In this document: positions 46,463-55,334 of the stretch, piece by piece | How positions within the stretch are numbered: the first letter of the stretch is position 1 | How the letters are laid out: every line of letters begins with the position of its first letter | Source: Plantibacter sp. PA-3-X8 | GTDB lineage: Bacteria > Actinomycetota > Actinomycetes > Actinomycetales > Microbacteriaceae | Direction of reading: 5' to 3' | Length of the DNA stretch: 64,000 bases | Assembly (NCBI RefSeq): GCF_003856975.1 | Contig: NZ_CP033107.1 | Location: 3,782,001 to 3,846,000, forward strand | Position numbers and translations under genes: made by a program | The notes under the pieces: generated by a model | What the model saw: only the letters and a program-made list of their open reading frames with translations | Databases searched by the model: none | Told to the model about the DNA's origin: nothing

Positions 46463-46513
46463 AGTTACACTCGGGGCTACTTTGAGTTACATAAGCAACG
46501 AGATTCAGTTACA
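46463..46513. promoter_or_regulatory. Three AGTTACA direct repeats at 22-bp spacing
   Basis: AGTTACA occurs at 46463, 46485 and 46507, each exactly 22 bp (about two helical turns) after the last, in the spacer between the double-TetR gene and the MFS gene. They are direct, not inverted, repeats, which would suit a regulator with two unlike DNA-binding heads. Confidence 0.6.
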
Positions 46514-46556
46514 TTGAGAGCCATAACTTCCATCTGGCCATCCTGAGGAGCCCGTC

Positions 46557-47831
46557 GTGACAGAGAAGTCCACCCCATCCCCTACCCGATCCACACCCGT
46601 CGGCCCGACATCCGCCGCCTACTTACCCACGCTGGGTCTGGCGAACTTCGGCATCTACCTGGCTGTCCTTACGCCGGTGTTCGTCTCGCTGGCGTTCAAG
46701 CTGGAGCACATCACGTCGAGTCGCGAGGAGTCTCTCGGCGCGCTCAGTCTGGTGATGGGCGTCGGGAGCCTGTTCGCGATCATCTTCAACCCGCTGGTTG
46801 GGCGGCTCTCAGATCGCACCATGTCCCGGTTCGGGATGCGCCGCCCATGGTTGATCGGTGGAACCGCAATCGGGTTCGGTGCTCTCGTTGTAATCGGCCT
46901 CGCGCCCAACGTGTGGGTGGTGCTTGCCGGCTGGTGCCTTGTTCAGGCGTCCCTCAACGGTGCGCTTTCCGCGCTCAATGCCACCATCGCTGACAAGGTC
47001 CCTGTCTGGCGGCGCGGGCTTGCATCCGGGATCATCGGCATCACGACATCGCTCGGGATTCTCGGTGGAACGTTCGCGGTCAACTTCCTCGATTCCGATC
47101 TCACTCGCTTCGCCGTGCCCGGCGCGGTCGGACTGCTCTTCACGATCCTCTTCGCCCTACTGCTGCAGGACAGCGTGCGTCTGGTTCGTCCCGCCGAGCG
47201 GTACGGCTTCAAGGAATTCATCGGCTCCTTCGCGTTCAACCCACGCAAGAACCCAGACTTCGGCTGGACATGGCTTACCACCTTCCTCGTGATGTTCGGA
47301 TACGCCGGCGTCGCGACATTCCTACCGCTCTACCTGACCGACAAGTTCGGCCAGACCGAGAACGAAGCGATCACGGTCATCCTCATCGCCAACCTCGCCG
47401 CAGTCGGAGCGCAGGCGATCTCTGGTCCGCTCGCGGGCTACCTGTCGGACCGGTTGAACCGCCGGAAACCGTTCGTCCTCGCCGCCGGCCTCATCATGGT
47501 CGGGGGGCTCGTGGTTCTCGCCTTCGCACCCGATGTGAGCATCGTCATCCTCGGGCAGGGCCTGATCGGATTCGGCATCGGCTCGTTCCTGTCAGTCTCC
47601 CTCGCGTTGGCCACCCAGGTGCTGCCCGATGTCGAGGACACGGCAAAGGATCTCGGCGTGATCAACATCGCCAACGCACTGCCGCAGTCCATTGCGCCGG
47701 CCATTGCCCCGGCGGTCATCGCACTGGGCGCCTCCACCGCGATCGGCGGGTACTCGCTGTTCTACCTGGTGGGTGCCGCAGCGGCACTCGCTGGCGCACT
47801 CGTCGTCTACCGCGTGAAAGGAACCAAGTGA
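46557..47831 (+). CDS. MFS sugar transporter (SLC45/GPH-like)
   Basis: 424 residues from GTG 46557 with TGAGGAG upstream. Twelve membrane segments; loop 2-3 NPLVGRLSDRTMSRFGMRRPWLIGG and its second-half counterpart SGPLAGYLSDRLNRRKPFVLAAG are MFS motif A in a form common among glycoside transporters. Located directly before a GH3 glycosidase with a one-base stop/start overlap (TGATG), so it likely imports the glycoside that enzyme cleaves. Confidence 0.88.
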   Translation: MTEKSTPSPTRSTPVGPTSAAYLPTLGLANFGIYLAVLTPVFVSLAFKLEHITSSREESLGALSLVMGVGSLFAIIFNPLVGRLSDRTMSRFGMRRPWLIGGTAIGFGALVVIGLAPNVWVVLAGWCLVQASLNGALSALNATIADKVPVWRRGLASGIIGITTSLGILGGTFAVNFLDSDLTRFAVPGAVGLLFTILFALLLQDSVRLVRPAERYGFKEFIGSFAFNPRKNPDFGWTWLTTFLVMFGYAGVATFLPLYLTDKFGQTENEAITVILIANLAAVGAQAISGPLAGYLSDRLNRRKPFVLAAGLIMVGGLVVLAFAPDVSIVILGQGLIGFGIGSFLSVSLALATQVLPDVEDTAKDLGVINIANALPQSIAPAIAPAVIALGASTAIGGYSLFYLVGAAAALAGALVVYRVKGTK

Positions 47832-49648
47832 TGCAGGAACCCACCAGCCAAGAGGGGACCGAAGTCGACAAGAGCTACTTCGACACCGGCCGGAGCGTCT
47901 CGGAGCGCGTCGAGATCCTCCTGACACAGATGACGCTCGAGGAGAAGGCTGGACTGTTCTTCCACACGATGATCACGATGGGTCCTGACGGGGAGCTCTC
48001 GACGGGCGACAGGGAGTTCGATCTCCCTTCCAACAGCGAGTACGTGGTCGGCCGCCACATGAACCACTTCAACCTCCTCACCGGCGGCACCCCGGAGGCG
48101 ATGGCGACCTGGAACAACAACATCCAACGATTGGCAGCGGAAACCCGGCTTGGAATCCCGGTGACCATCTCCACCGATCCGCGGAACTCCTACAGCGACA
48201 ACCCCCTGGCCGGCCTTCTCGCCGGATCGTTCTCGGTCTGGCCGGAGGCGCTCGGTCTGGCCGCGACGCAGGACGAGGACCTCGTCGAGCAATTCGCAGA
48301 CACCGCCCGCCAGGAGTACACGGCCGTCGGTATCCGCGTGGCCTTGCATCCGCAGGTCGACCTTGCGACGGAACCGAGGTGGGCACGGCAACTGGACACG
48401 TTCGGTGAAGATGCCGAGCTGACCAGCAGGCTCGTGACCGCATACATCCGCGGCTTCCAGGGAGCGGAGCTTGGGCCCGCCTCCGTTGCCACGATGACCA
48501 AGCACTTCCCCGGCGGCGGGCCACAGAAGGACGGTGAGGATCCCCACTTCGCTTACGGCCGTGAGCAGGTCTACCCCGGGGGCATGTTCGACCACCATCT
48601 CAAGCCGTTCATCGCTGCAATCGCAGCGGGAACCACCCAGATGATGCCTTACTACGGCATGCCTGTGGGAACCGAGTACGAGGAAGTCGGCTTCGGCTTC
48701 AACAAATCGGTCATCACAACACTCCTACGCGAGAAGCTCGGGTTCGATGGCATCGTCTGCACCGACTGGGGGCTGCTCACCGATGCCGTCGTCGACGGCG
48801 AGCCGTTCCCTGCTCGGGCGTGGGGTGTCGAACACCTGACACCACGAGAACGGATGCGGAGGGCCATCGATGCCGGCGTCGACCAGCTTGGCGGCGAAGC
48901 CACTCCCGACATGCTCGTCGAGCTGGTCGAAGTCGGAGAGATCAGCGAGGCCCGACTCGACGAATCTGCCCGCCGGTTGCTCCGCGAGAAGTTCACCCTC
49001 GGACTATTCGACAACCCCTACGTGGACGAGACTCGCGCAGCCCACATCGTCGGAGCACCCGAGTTCCGGGAAGCAGGCCTCCGGGCACAACGCGCATCGT
49101 TGACACTGCTCACCAACCGCGAGTCGGCCGGCGACGGGATCCTTCCCCTGGCACCCGGACTCCGGCTGTACGTGGAAGGCATCAATGCGGCTGTAGCGTC
49201 CCAATACGGGACCGTTGTCGATGAACCCTCCGCAGCAGACGTCGCCATCCTGCGCATCCACGCCCCGTTCGAAAAGCGCTCGACATCGTTCGAAAACTAC
49301 TTCCATGCCGGATCCCTCGAATTCCCCGCGGACCTGATCGATCACATCGATCGGGTTGCCGGCGAAGTGCCCACCATCGTCGACGTCTTCCTCGACCGGC
49401 CCGCGATGCTCGGTCCGATCGTCGAGTCGGCAGCTGCCGTCATCGCGAACTTCGGCGCCGATTCCTCCGCGCTCCTCGACGTCCTCACCGGCCTCGACGC
49501 CCCCAGGGGACGACTTCCCTTCGACATCCCTTCCAGCATGGAGGCGGTCGTGGCATCCCGTTCCGACGTGCCCTTCGACACCGCTGACCCGCTCTTCGCG
49601 TTCGGTCACGGACTCACCTTCCCTGCCCGCCGTCGCACCACCCCCTGA
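47831..49648 (+). CDS. Glycoside hydrolase family 3 (beta-glucosidase-like)
   Basis: 605 residues, cytoplasmic (no signal). GH3 N-domain: QMTLEEKAGLFF, GIPVTISTDPRNS, ATEPRWARQLDTFGEDAELTSRLVTAYIRGFQG, ATMTKHFPGGG; nucleophile Asp312 in DGIVCTDWG. The C-terminal flavodoxin-like domain ends RLPFDIP ... DPLFAFGHGLTF. Acts on imported beta-glycosides or aryl/terpene glucosides. The open frame upstream of 47831 overlaps the transporter and is not used. Confidence 0.9.
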   Translation: MQEPTSQEGTEVDKSYFDTGRSVSERVEILLTQMTLEEKAGLFFHTMITMGPDGELSTGDREFDLPSNSEYVVGRHMNHFNLLTGGTPEAMATWNNNIQRLAAETRLGIPVTISTDPRNSYSDNPLAGLLAGSFSVWPEALGLAATQDEDLVEQFADTARQEYTAVGIRVALHPQVDLATEPRWARQLDTFGEDAELTSRLVTAYIRGFQGAELGPASVATMTKHFPGGGPQKDGEDPHFAYGREQVYPGGMFDHHLKPFIAAIAAGTTQMMPYYGMPVGTEYEEVGFGFNKSVITTLLREKLGFDGIVCTDWGLLTDAVVDGEPFPARAWGVEHLTPRERMRRAIDAGVDQLGGEATPDMLVELVEVGEISEARLDESARRLLREKFTLGLFDNPYVDETRAAHIVGAPEFREAGLRAQRASLTLLTNRESAGDGILPLAPGLRLYVEGINAAVASQYGTVVDEPSAADVAILRIHAPFEKRSTSFENYFHAGSLEFPADLIDHIDRVAGEVPTIVDVFLDRPAMLGPIVESAAAVIANFGADSSALLDVLTGLDAPRGRLPFDIPSSMEAVVASRSDVPFDTADPLFAFGHGLTFPARRRTTP

Positions 49649-49696
49649 CCCTTCGTACCCACGAACCTGTCACCGAGACCGACCAAGGAGACCACA

Positions 49697-51037
49697 ATGC
49701 TCACGCTCGAATCCGCCACTCGTCGCTTCAGCGAGAAGTTCGCCACATCTGCCCAGCTCACCACGGAGGGGCGGGCGGTGATCCCCGGCGGCTACAGCCG
49801 CACGTCCTTCAACTTCGGCCCCCACGCCGTCTTCGTCGAGGGCGGCGACGGTGCTTACATCGACACGGTCGACGGACACCGGCTCTTGGACCTGAACAAC
49901 AACTTCACGGTCAACATCCTCGGTCACGGCAACCAGACGATCAGCGAGGCGCTCATCGCGGCCATTCCTTCGGGCACGTCGTTCGGCAACCCGGTCGCGG
50001 AGGAGGCGGCACTGGCCCGGATTCTCATCGACCGCGTCGCCTCGATCGACATGGTGCAGTTCTCGTGTTCGGCGTCAGAGTCCGTGATGAGTGCGATTCG
50101 CGTTGCACGCGCGTTCACGGGAAGAACCCTGATCGCGAAGTTCGAGGGCGGCTACCACGGCTTCACCGACCCGGTCAGCGTATCCGCCCACCCGCACGGT
50201 GGCGAGGAATACGGGTCAGACAGCAACCCCCGTCCGGTCGCCGACAGTGAGGGCATCCCTGACGCGGTCGTCGAGCACGTGGTCATGCTCACGCAGAACG
50301 ACGAAGCAGGTACCGAACGCATCCTCCGCGAGCACGCCGACGACCTCGCCTGTGTGATCGTCGAACTCGAAAGCGGCGCGGGCGGCCACGTCGTGCTGCG
50401 AAAGGGGTTCGTCCAGATGCTGCGTCGGGTCACCGCTGAACTCGGCATCCTGCTCGTCATCGACGAGACGATGACCCTGCGGGCCTCGTTCCACGGCATG
50501 CAAAACACATACGGCATCGATGCGGACATCACCGTGATGGGAAAGATCATCGGGGGCGGGCTACCGCTTGGCGCGATCGGCGGCCGCGCAGACGTCATGG
50601 GCGTGCTCGCCGACGGCCGTGTGCCGATCTCCGGGACCCACCACGGGCACCGGCTCGCCCTGATCGCCGGCATCGCGTGTATGACCGCACTCGACGAAGC
50701 GGCGTACGACCGGCTCAACACGATGGCCGGGCGCATCCTGTCCGAGGTCGGTGAGTGGACCGCGGCGCGGCGGAGTCCGTTCACGATCTTTGGGAGCGGC
50801 TACTCATCACTCGCCTACGCGTACTGCCTCGAGGCGGGAATGACCGTGGAGACCCAACGGGATCACTGGCGCAACGTCGACGCCGAGAAGACACAGACCT
50901 TCTCGCTCGAACTCGCGAATCGGGGCTTCTTCCCCGTCGCTCGCGGTGAGTTCTCGCTGTCGCTGGCGATGACCGACGACGACATCACGTCGTACATCGA
51001 GACGGTGAAGGACATCATCGCCGACTTCGAGGCCTAA
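49697..51037 (+). CDS. Class III aminotransferase, glutamate-1-semialdehyde aminomutase-like
   Basis: 446 residues with AAGGAG upstream. PLP marks: SESVMSAIRVARAFTGR, FEGGYHGFTD, cofactor Asp in LVIDETMTLR, Schiff-base Lys283 in VMGKIIGGGLPLGAIGG. It resembles GSA aminotransferase-like enzymes outside haem synthesis. Third gene of the double-TetR-controlled operon, so it probably acts on an amine or keto product of the imported glycoside. Confidence 0.88.
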   Translation: MLTLESATRRFSEKFATSAQLTTEGRAVIPGGYSRTSFNFGPHAVFVEGGDGAYIDTVDGHRLLDLNNNFTVNILGHGNQTISEALIAAIPSGTSFGNPVAEEAALARILIDRVASIDMVQFSCSASESVMSAIRVARAFTGRTLIAKFEGGYHGFTDPVSVSAHPHGGEEYGSDSNPRPVADSEGIPDAVVEHVVMLTQNDEAGTERILREHADDLACVIVELESGAGGHVVLRKGFVQMLRRVTAELGILLVIDETMTLRASFHGMQNTYGIDADITVMGKIIGGGLPLGAIGGRADVMGVLADGRVPISGTHHGHRLALIAGIACMTALDEAAYDRLNTMAGRILSEVGEWTAARRSPFTIFGSGYSSLAYAYCLEAGMTVETQRDHWRNVDAEKTQTFSLELANRGFFPVARGEFSLSLAMTDDDITSYIETVKDIIADFEA

Positions 51038-51108
51038 ACGCGGTCCATGGTTTCAGGCTCGGCGCGGCTAACCACTCCGACCCCCGTTCCGATCGAAAGA
51101 GAACCAGC

Positions 51109-51243
51109 ATGAGCCGCCACGCGGTGATCAATCCTGCCATCGGCGAGCGCCTGGTCCAGGGCAATAGCTCACTCACAGGAGCCCGTCGGACCAACGTGCG
51201 GCTTGTCTTCTCGCGAAACGAGCTAGTCTTCTACAAGACGTAG
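51109..51243 (+). pseudogene. N-terminal scrap of an aldehyde dehydrogenase-like gene
   Basis: ATG 51109 opens a 44-codon frame beginning MSRHAVINPAIGERLV, which matches the usual start of NAD-dependent aldehyde/semialdehyde dehydrogenases (xAVINPATGExx). After about 16 residues similarity stops and the frame ends at TAG 51241. It is the likely relic of the fourth gene of the operon, removed when the iron transporter genes arrived. Confidence 0.55.
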
Positions 51244-51274
51244 AACCGTGTATCCGCGCTAGTGAAGGAGCCCC

Positions 51275-52303
51275 ATGCGACCCCCTGCCCGACGAATCAT
51301 CTCCTCGACAGGGGCGGCCTCGGTCTTTCTCCTGGTTGCCACCGCTTGCGCCGGGAGCGGCGCACCGGGTTCGACTGCGCCCACAAGCGCCACTGCCGCG
51401 ACCGGGTATCCGGTGTCGTTGGAGAACTGCGGCCGGACCATCACCGTCGACTCTGCGCCGGACCGTGTGGTGAGCCTGTGGCAGTCCAATACCGAAGCAC
51501 TCCTTGCACTCGGACTCCGGGACAAGATCGTCGCGGTCCAGGCGGACTACGCCCCCTACCCGGACTCGGTCGCGAAGGCGGCGGATGGGTTGCAGACCAT
51601 CGGGAGCATGATGGGGTTCCCGTCGAAAGAGGTTCTGTTGAGCGAGAAGCCGGACTTCGTCACCGGGCAGGTGCTGGAAGGGTTCGCGTTCGACGCCTCA
51701 CAGGGATACGCGTCGGTCGAGCAGCTCGAGCAGGCCGGGGCGACCGTCTACGGCGCCAACCTCTGTGGGGCGACCGATTCACAGAGCACGAAGATCTGGA
51801 ACATCGACTCCGTGTCCAAGACGCTCCGCGACTACGGCACGATCTTCAACGTCTCGGCGAAGGCCGATGAAGTTATCGCTCGGCTCGATGCCGAGAAGGA
51901 GGAGGTCGTCAAGGCCGTCCAGGGCAAGCCGACGGTGAAGACCGCGTACTTCAACGGCGGATCCGGCCCCGTGATCGTCCTGGCGGGCGGTATCTACGAT
52001 GACCTGATCAGCACCGCCGGCGGCAAGAACGTCTTCTCCTCTGACTCCGTCTACGTCAGTAAAGAGGAGTTCGCCGCCTCGGACGCCGACGTCATCCTCG
52101 TCGGCACGTTCCCGGGCCAGGGCTTCGCGACGCAGAAGGCGTTCCTCGAGGAGAACTTCCCCGACCTCCCCGCGGTGAAGAACGGTCGGATCAGTGAGGT
52201 GCCGACGCAGGAGACCGACTCGTCGATCTCGGTCATGGTGGGTCTGACGAAGATCGCCAACGCCCTCCACCCCGATCTGGATCTTCCGGTTCCCTCCTCG
52301 TGA
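51275..52303 (+). CDS. Iron-siderophore/cobalamin-type ABC substrate-binding lipoprotein
   Basis: 342 residues; lipoprotein signal ending LLVATACAG. Type III binding protein (FecB/BtuF-like): CGRTITVDSAPDRVVSLWQSNTEALLALGLRDKIVAVQ, SKEVLLSEKPDFVTG, long central helix (VSKTLRDYGTIFNVSAKADEVIARLD), DADVILVG. Together with the next two genes it forms a complete importer for ferric siderophores or another metal chelate. Confidence 0.88.
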   Translation: MRPPARRIISSTGAASVFLLVATACAGSGAPGSTAPTSATAATGYPVSLENCGRTITVDSAPDRVVSLWQSNTEALLALGLRDKIVAVQADYAPYPDSVAKAADGLQTIGSMMGFPSKEVLLSEKPDFVTGQVLEGFAFDASQGYASVEQLEQAGATVYGANLCGATDSQSTKIWNIDSVSKTLRDYGTIFNVSAKADEVIARLDAEKEEVVKAVQGKPTVKTAYFNGGSGPVIVLAGGIYDDLISTAGGKNVFSSDSVYVSKEEFAASDADVILVGTFPGQGFATQKAFLEENFPDLPAVKNGRISEVPTQETDSSISVMVGLTKIANALHPDLDLPVPSS

Positions 52304-53367
52304 CAGCAGCTCCCGCACCAGCACGGACACACACCCGAGCCCGGCGGCACCCGCAACCGGTGATCGCCATCCTCCTCGTCGCCTGCATCGTCGCGGTGGT
52401 GCTCTCTGTCGCCGTGGGGAGCGTGGGCATCGCAACGGGGCGGGTCGTCGAAGTGATCGGAGCGCGCCTGCTCCCCTGGGGCGGTGGCCCGGTCGCCGGG
52501 CTCGACGACCAGATCGTGTGGGAGTTCCGCCTTCCCCGAGCATTGCTCGGGTTCGTCGTCGGTGCGGCGCTTGCAGTCGCCGGTGCCGTGCTCCAGGCCG
52601 TCGTGCGCAATCCGTTGGCGGACCCGTTCGTCTTCGGTGTCTCCTCAGGCGCCTCCGTGGCCGCGGTCGCCGCGTTGACGCTCACGAGCGGACTGTTCGC
52701 CGCCGTGTCGACTCCCCTCGCGGCCTTCGTCGGGGCCTTGATCACCACGGTTCTCGTCTTCGCTCTCGCGCAGCAGGGTGGGCGGGTGACGCCGAACCGT
52801 CTGGTGCTCGCCGGAGTAGCGATGTCGTATCTCCTCAGTTCGATCACGAGTTATCTCGTCCTCCGATCCAGCGGGGCCAACCAAGGCGTCGGACAAGTCC
52901 TGTCCTGGCTCGCAGGCAGCCTCGCCGCGGCCACCTGGAGCGACCTCGGCGTCCCGACTCTCGTCCTGATCGTCGCGACGATCCTGCTCGTCCTCCTCGC
53001 TCCGATCTTGAACGCCTTCCTCACCGGCGACGAGACAGCAGCCAGCCTCGGCGTGGACGTCGGCCGGATGCGGCTGATGCTGTTCATCATCACCTCACTG
53101 CTCGTCGGTGTCGTCGTCGCGGTGAGCGGGTCGATCGGTTTCGTGGGCCTCGTGGTGCCGCATGCCGTCCGCATGGTGATCGGGTCCGACCATCGCTGGG
53201 TGCTTCCCGCGTCCGCACTGGCCGGCGGACTGTTGCTGGTCGTCGTGGACATCGGAGCGCGACTGCTCCTCGCGCCGACCGAGGTCCCTGTCGGGCTGCT
53301 CACCGCCGTCGTCGGTGCACCGTTCTTCCTGTGGCTGCTGCGGCGATCCGGTCGGAACCAGCGATGA
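52300..53367 (+). CDS. Iron-chelate ABC transporter permease (FecCD family)
   Basis: 355 residues, about ten helices. Marks: RLPRALLGFVVGAALAVAGAVLQAVVRNPLADPFVFGVSSGASV and GSIGFVGLVVPHAVRMVIGSDHR, both diagnostic for FecCD/BtuC permeases. GTG start overlaps the binding-protein stop (GTGA). Confidence 0.92.
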   Translation: MTAAPAPARTHTRARRHPQPVIAILLVACIVAVVLSVAVGSVGIATGRVVEVIGARLLPWGGGPVAGLDDQIVWEFRLPRALLGFVVGAALAVAGAVLQAVVRNPLADPFVFGVSSGASVAAVAALTLTSGLFAAVSTPLAAFVGALITTVLVFALAQQGGRVTPNRLVLAGVAMSYLLSSITSYLVLRSSGANQGVGQVLSWLAGSLAAATWSDLGVPTLVLIVATILLVLLAPILNAFLTGDETAASLGVDVGRMRLMLFIITSLLVGVVVAVSGSIGFVGLVVPHAVRMVIGSDHRWVLPASALAGGLLLVVVDIGARLLLAPTEVPVGLLTAVVGAPFFLWLLRRSGRNQR

Positions 53368-54143
53368 ACGCGGCCGAAGGCAGGTCACTGGAAGTCCAGG
53401 GCGTCAGCGTGGACATCGCCGGCCGACGGATCATCGAGGATGTCGCCTTACGGGCGCGTTCGAACGTCGTCGGGCTCGTCGGGCCGAACGGCAGCGGGAA
53501 GTCGACACTCCTCCGGACGGTCTATCGGATGCTGCGTCCGTCCGAGGGACAGGTTCTGGCCGACGACCGCGACGTCTGGACAATGCCGGCCCGCCAGGCA
53601 GCGCGGGTGATCGCCGCAGTCGTCCAGGACAGCCCAGCAGACCTCGAACTCACCGTGGCCGACTGCGTCGCGACCGGACGCCTGCCACACGGACGACTCC
53701 TCGCCACCGACAGTGCTGAGGACCGGCAGGTCGTGGAGCGAGCCATGGTGACCGCGGGCGTCGCGGAGTTCGCGGACCGTGATGTCAGCACGCTGTCCGG
53801 CGGCGAACGGCAGCGCGTGCAGCTCGCCCGTGCACTGGCGCAGGAACCGCAGATCCTCGTGCTCGACGAGCCCACGAACCACCTCGACATCCGTCATCAG
53901 TTGCAGTTGCTCGCACTGGTGCGCGACCTCCAGGTCACCACGCTCGTCACACTGCACGAACTGAATCTCGCCGCCTCCTACTGCGATGAGATCGTCATGC
54001 TCGAGCACGGCCGTGTCGCCGCCTCCGGAACCCCGGCTGCAGTGTTCACCCCGCATCTACTCGACCGGGTGTTCGGCGTCCGAGCCGAGACCCTCGTCAA
54101 CCCACTCACCGGGCGCATGCAGCTCGTCTTCGCCGACAGCTGA
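53364..54143 (+). CDS. Iron-chelate ABC transporter ATP-binding protein (FecE-like)
   Basis: 259 residues from ATG 53364, overlapping the permease stop. Walker A GPNGSGKST, Q-loop VVQDSPADLEL, signature LSGGERQRVQLARAL, Walker B ILVLDEPTNHLDI, H-loop LHELNLAASYCD. Completes the importer with the two genes upstream. Confidence 0.92.
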   Translation: MNAAEGRSLEVQGVSVDIAGRRIIEDVALRARSNVVGLVGPNGSGKSTLLRTVYRMLRPSEGQVLADDRDVWTMPARQAARVIAAVVQDSPADLELTVADCVATGRLPHGRLLATDSAEDRQVVERAMVTAGVAEFADRDVSTLSGGERQRVQLARALAQEPQILVLDEPTNHLDIRHQLQLLALVRDLQVTTLVTLHELNLAASYCDEIVMLEHGRVAASGTPAAVFTPHLLDRVFGVRAETLVNPLTGRMQLVFADS

Positions 54144-54202
54144 TCGAACCGGTCCGACAGACACGACACCGACAACCGACAACCAGGCACAGGAGTATCT
54201 GC

Positions 54203-55045
54203 ATGCATGACGACGACCAGCCCCTCGAGACCACCGCCCTCCCGGGTCACACGGTGGGGCACGACCCTTCCGCCAGCACCCTTTTCACGGTGATCGGCGA
54301 TGATCCCACCAAGCAGCAGGCGGTCGACCGCTCCATCGCCGCCCATCACACGCTCGCCGCACGACCCGGAGTCAGCTTTGCGACGGACAAGACAATCCTC
54401 ATCGTCCTGCACCCGGGTTTCGAACTCCTCGACGTCGTGGGCCCGTTCCACTTCCTCGCGGGAACCGGTGCGACGGTGCAGTTCGTGACCACCGCAACCA
54501 CCCTTGAACCCGTGCCGAGTGGGAGCGGGCCGACCCTCGCACCTGCGCTCACGCTCGACCAGGTGACCGATGCACCCGCCGTCATCCTCGTCCCGGGCGG
54601 CGACACCGGCATCCTCCTCCGCGACACCCGCGCCATGGCGAACCTCGAGCGCATCGGTCGAAACGCGGAATACGTGACCAGCGTGTGCTCCGGCTCCATC
54701 GCTCTCGCTGCCGCCGGGCTGCTCGACGGTCGCCGAGCCACCTCGCACTGGTCCGTCCGCCACCTCCTCGGAGGCTACGGCGCGATAGAGGTCGACGAAC
54801 GCGTCGTCGAGGACGGCAACCGGCTGACCGCGGCCGGAGTCACCGCGGGTATGGACCTCGGCATCCGCCTCGTCTCCTACCTGTCCGGCGAAGAGCTGGC
54901 GAAGTTCGCCGTCCTGGGAGCCGAATACGCCCCGGAACCGCCCTTCGACACCGGCACCCCGGAGCGGGCCGGCGCTGAGCTCACCGATCTCTCCCGCGAG
55001 TTCCTCGCACCGCTCGTAGTCGAGCTCACAGCACCGACGGTCTGA
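54203..55045 (+). CDS. DJ-1/PfpI protein, isonitrile-hydratase-like, with N-terminal extension
   Basis: 280 residues. The DJ-1 domain begins near residue 62 (KTILIVLHPGFELLDVVGPFHFLA); the nucleophile Cys is in YVTSVCSGSIALAAAGLLDGRRATSHWSV, and DGNRLTAAGVTAGMDLGIRL follows, the pattern of isonitrile (isocyanide) hydratases. The first 60 residues (STLFTVIGDDPTKQQAVDRS) are an extension I do not recognise. It lies 59 nt after the metal-chelate importer and probably in its operon, which suggests action on an imported isonitrile-type metal ligand; that is speculation. Confidence 0.78.
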   Translation: MHDDDQPLETTALPGHTVGHDPSASTLFTVIGDDPTKQQAVDRSIAAHHTLAARPGVSFATDKTILIVLHPGFELLDVVGPFHFLAGTGATVQFVTTATTLEPVPSGSGPTLAPALTLDQVTDAPAVILVPGGDTGILLRDTRAMANLERIGRNAEYVTSVCSGSIALAAAGLLDGRRATSHWSVRHLLGGYGAIEVDERVVEDGNRLTAAGVTAGMDLGIRLVSYLSGEELAKFAVLGAEYAPEPPFDTGTPERAGAELTDLSREFLAPLVVELTAPTV

Positions 55046-55250
55046 CCGACGAGGCCCGCCGCGATCCGGCCGGTGTTCGTCGATACACCGGCGCTGCCCC
55101 CACTCGAAGAGCGGCGCCTCCGGACATCTCGCTCGACTGACCTGTCCGAAGGCGCCGCAGGGCCCGCTACACGGGGCCGAAGAACGTCGTCGACGCATAC
55201 ACGCGGCCAATGTTCATGCGCACCATCAGTACACGTTCTCGGGCATTCTC

Positions 55251-55303
55251 ATGAATGCGACCGCCTCGACGACCTTCCGACTCGTGGTGACGAGCGAGAT
55301 CTA
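55251..55303 (+). pseudogene. Tiny remnant similar to the surface-protein stalk
   Basis: The frame reads TASTTFRLVVTSEI then stop; 55261-55300 matches 39970-40009 of the surface gene at 32 of 40 bases and in the same frame (TASTTFQPIVTSEM there). The rest of 55046-55334 has no recognisable gene. Confidence 0.35.
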
Positions 55304-55326
55304 GGCGGGCAATCGCCCGTCCCGCC
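55304..55326. terminator. Possible terminator between convergent genes
   Basis: CGGGC-AATC-GCCCG, nested with GGCGGG/CCCGCC, lies just before the end of the minus-strand SnoaL-like gene. Confidence 0.45.
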
Positions 55327-55334
55327 TCCGAACG

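Noticed and set aside
47270..47830. N-terminal extension of the GH3 enzyme over the MFS gene
   Set aside because: The extra residues are Arg-rich shadow sequence of the transporter; ATG 47831 overlaps its stop and starts a normal GH3 domain.
51224..51244. GTCTT/AAGAC hairpin as an iron-regulator box before the metal importer
   Set aside because: Only five paired bases and no match to a DtxR/IdeR box pattern I can recognise; it also lies within the dehydrogenase scrap.
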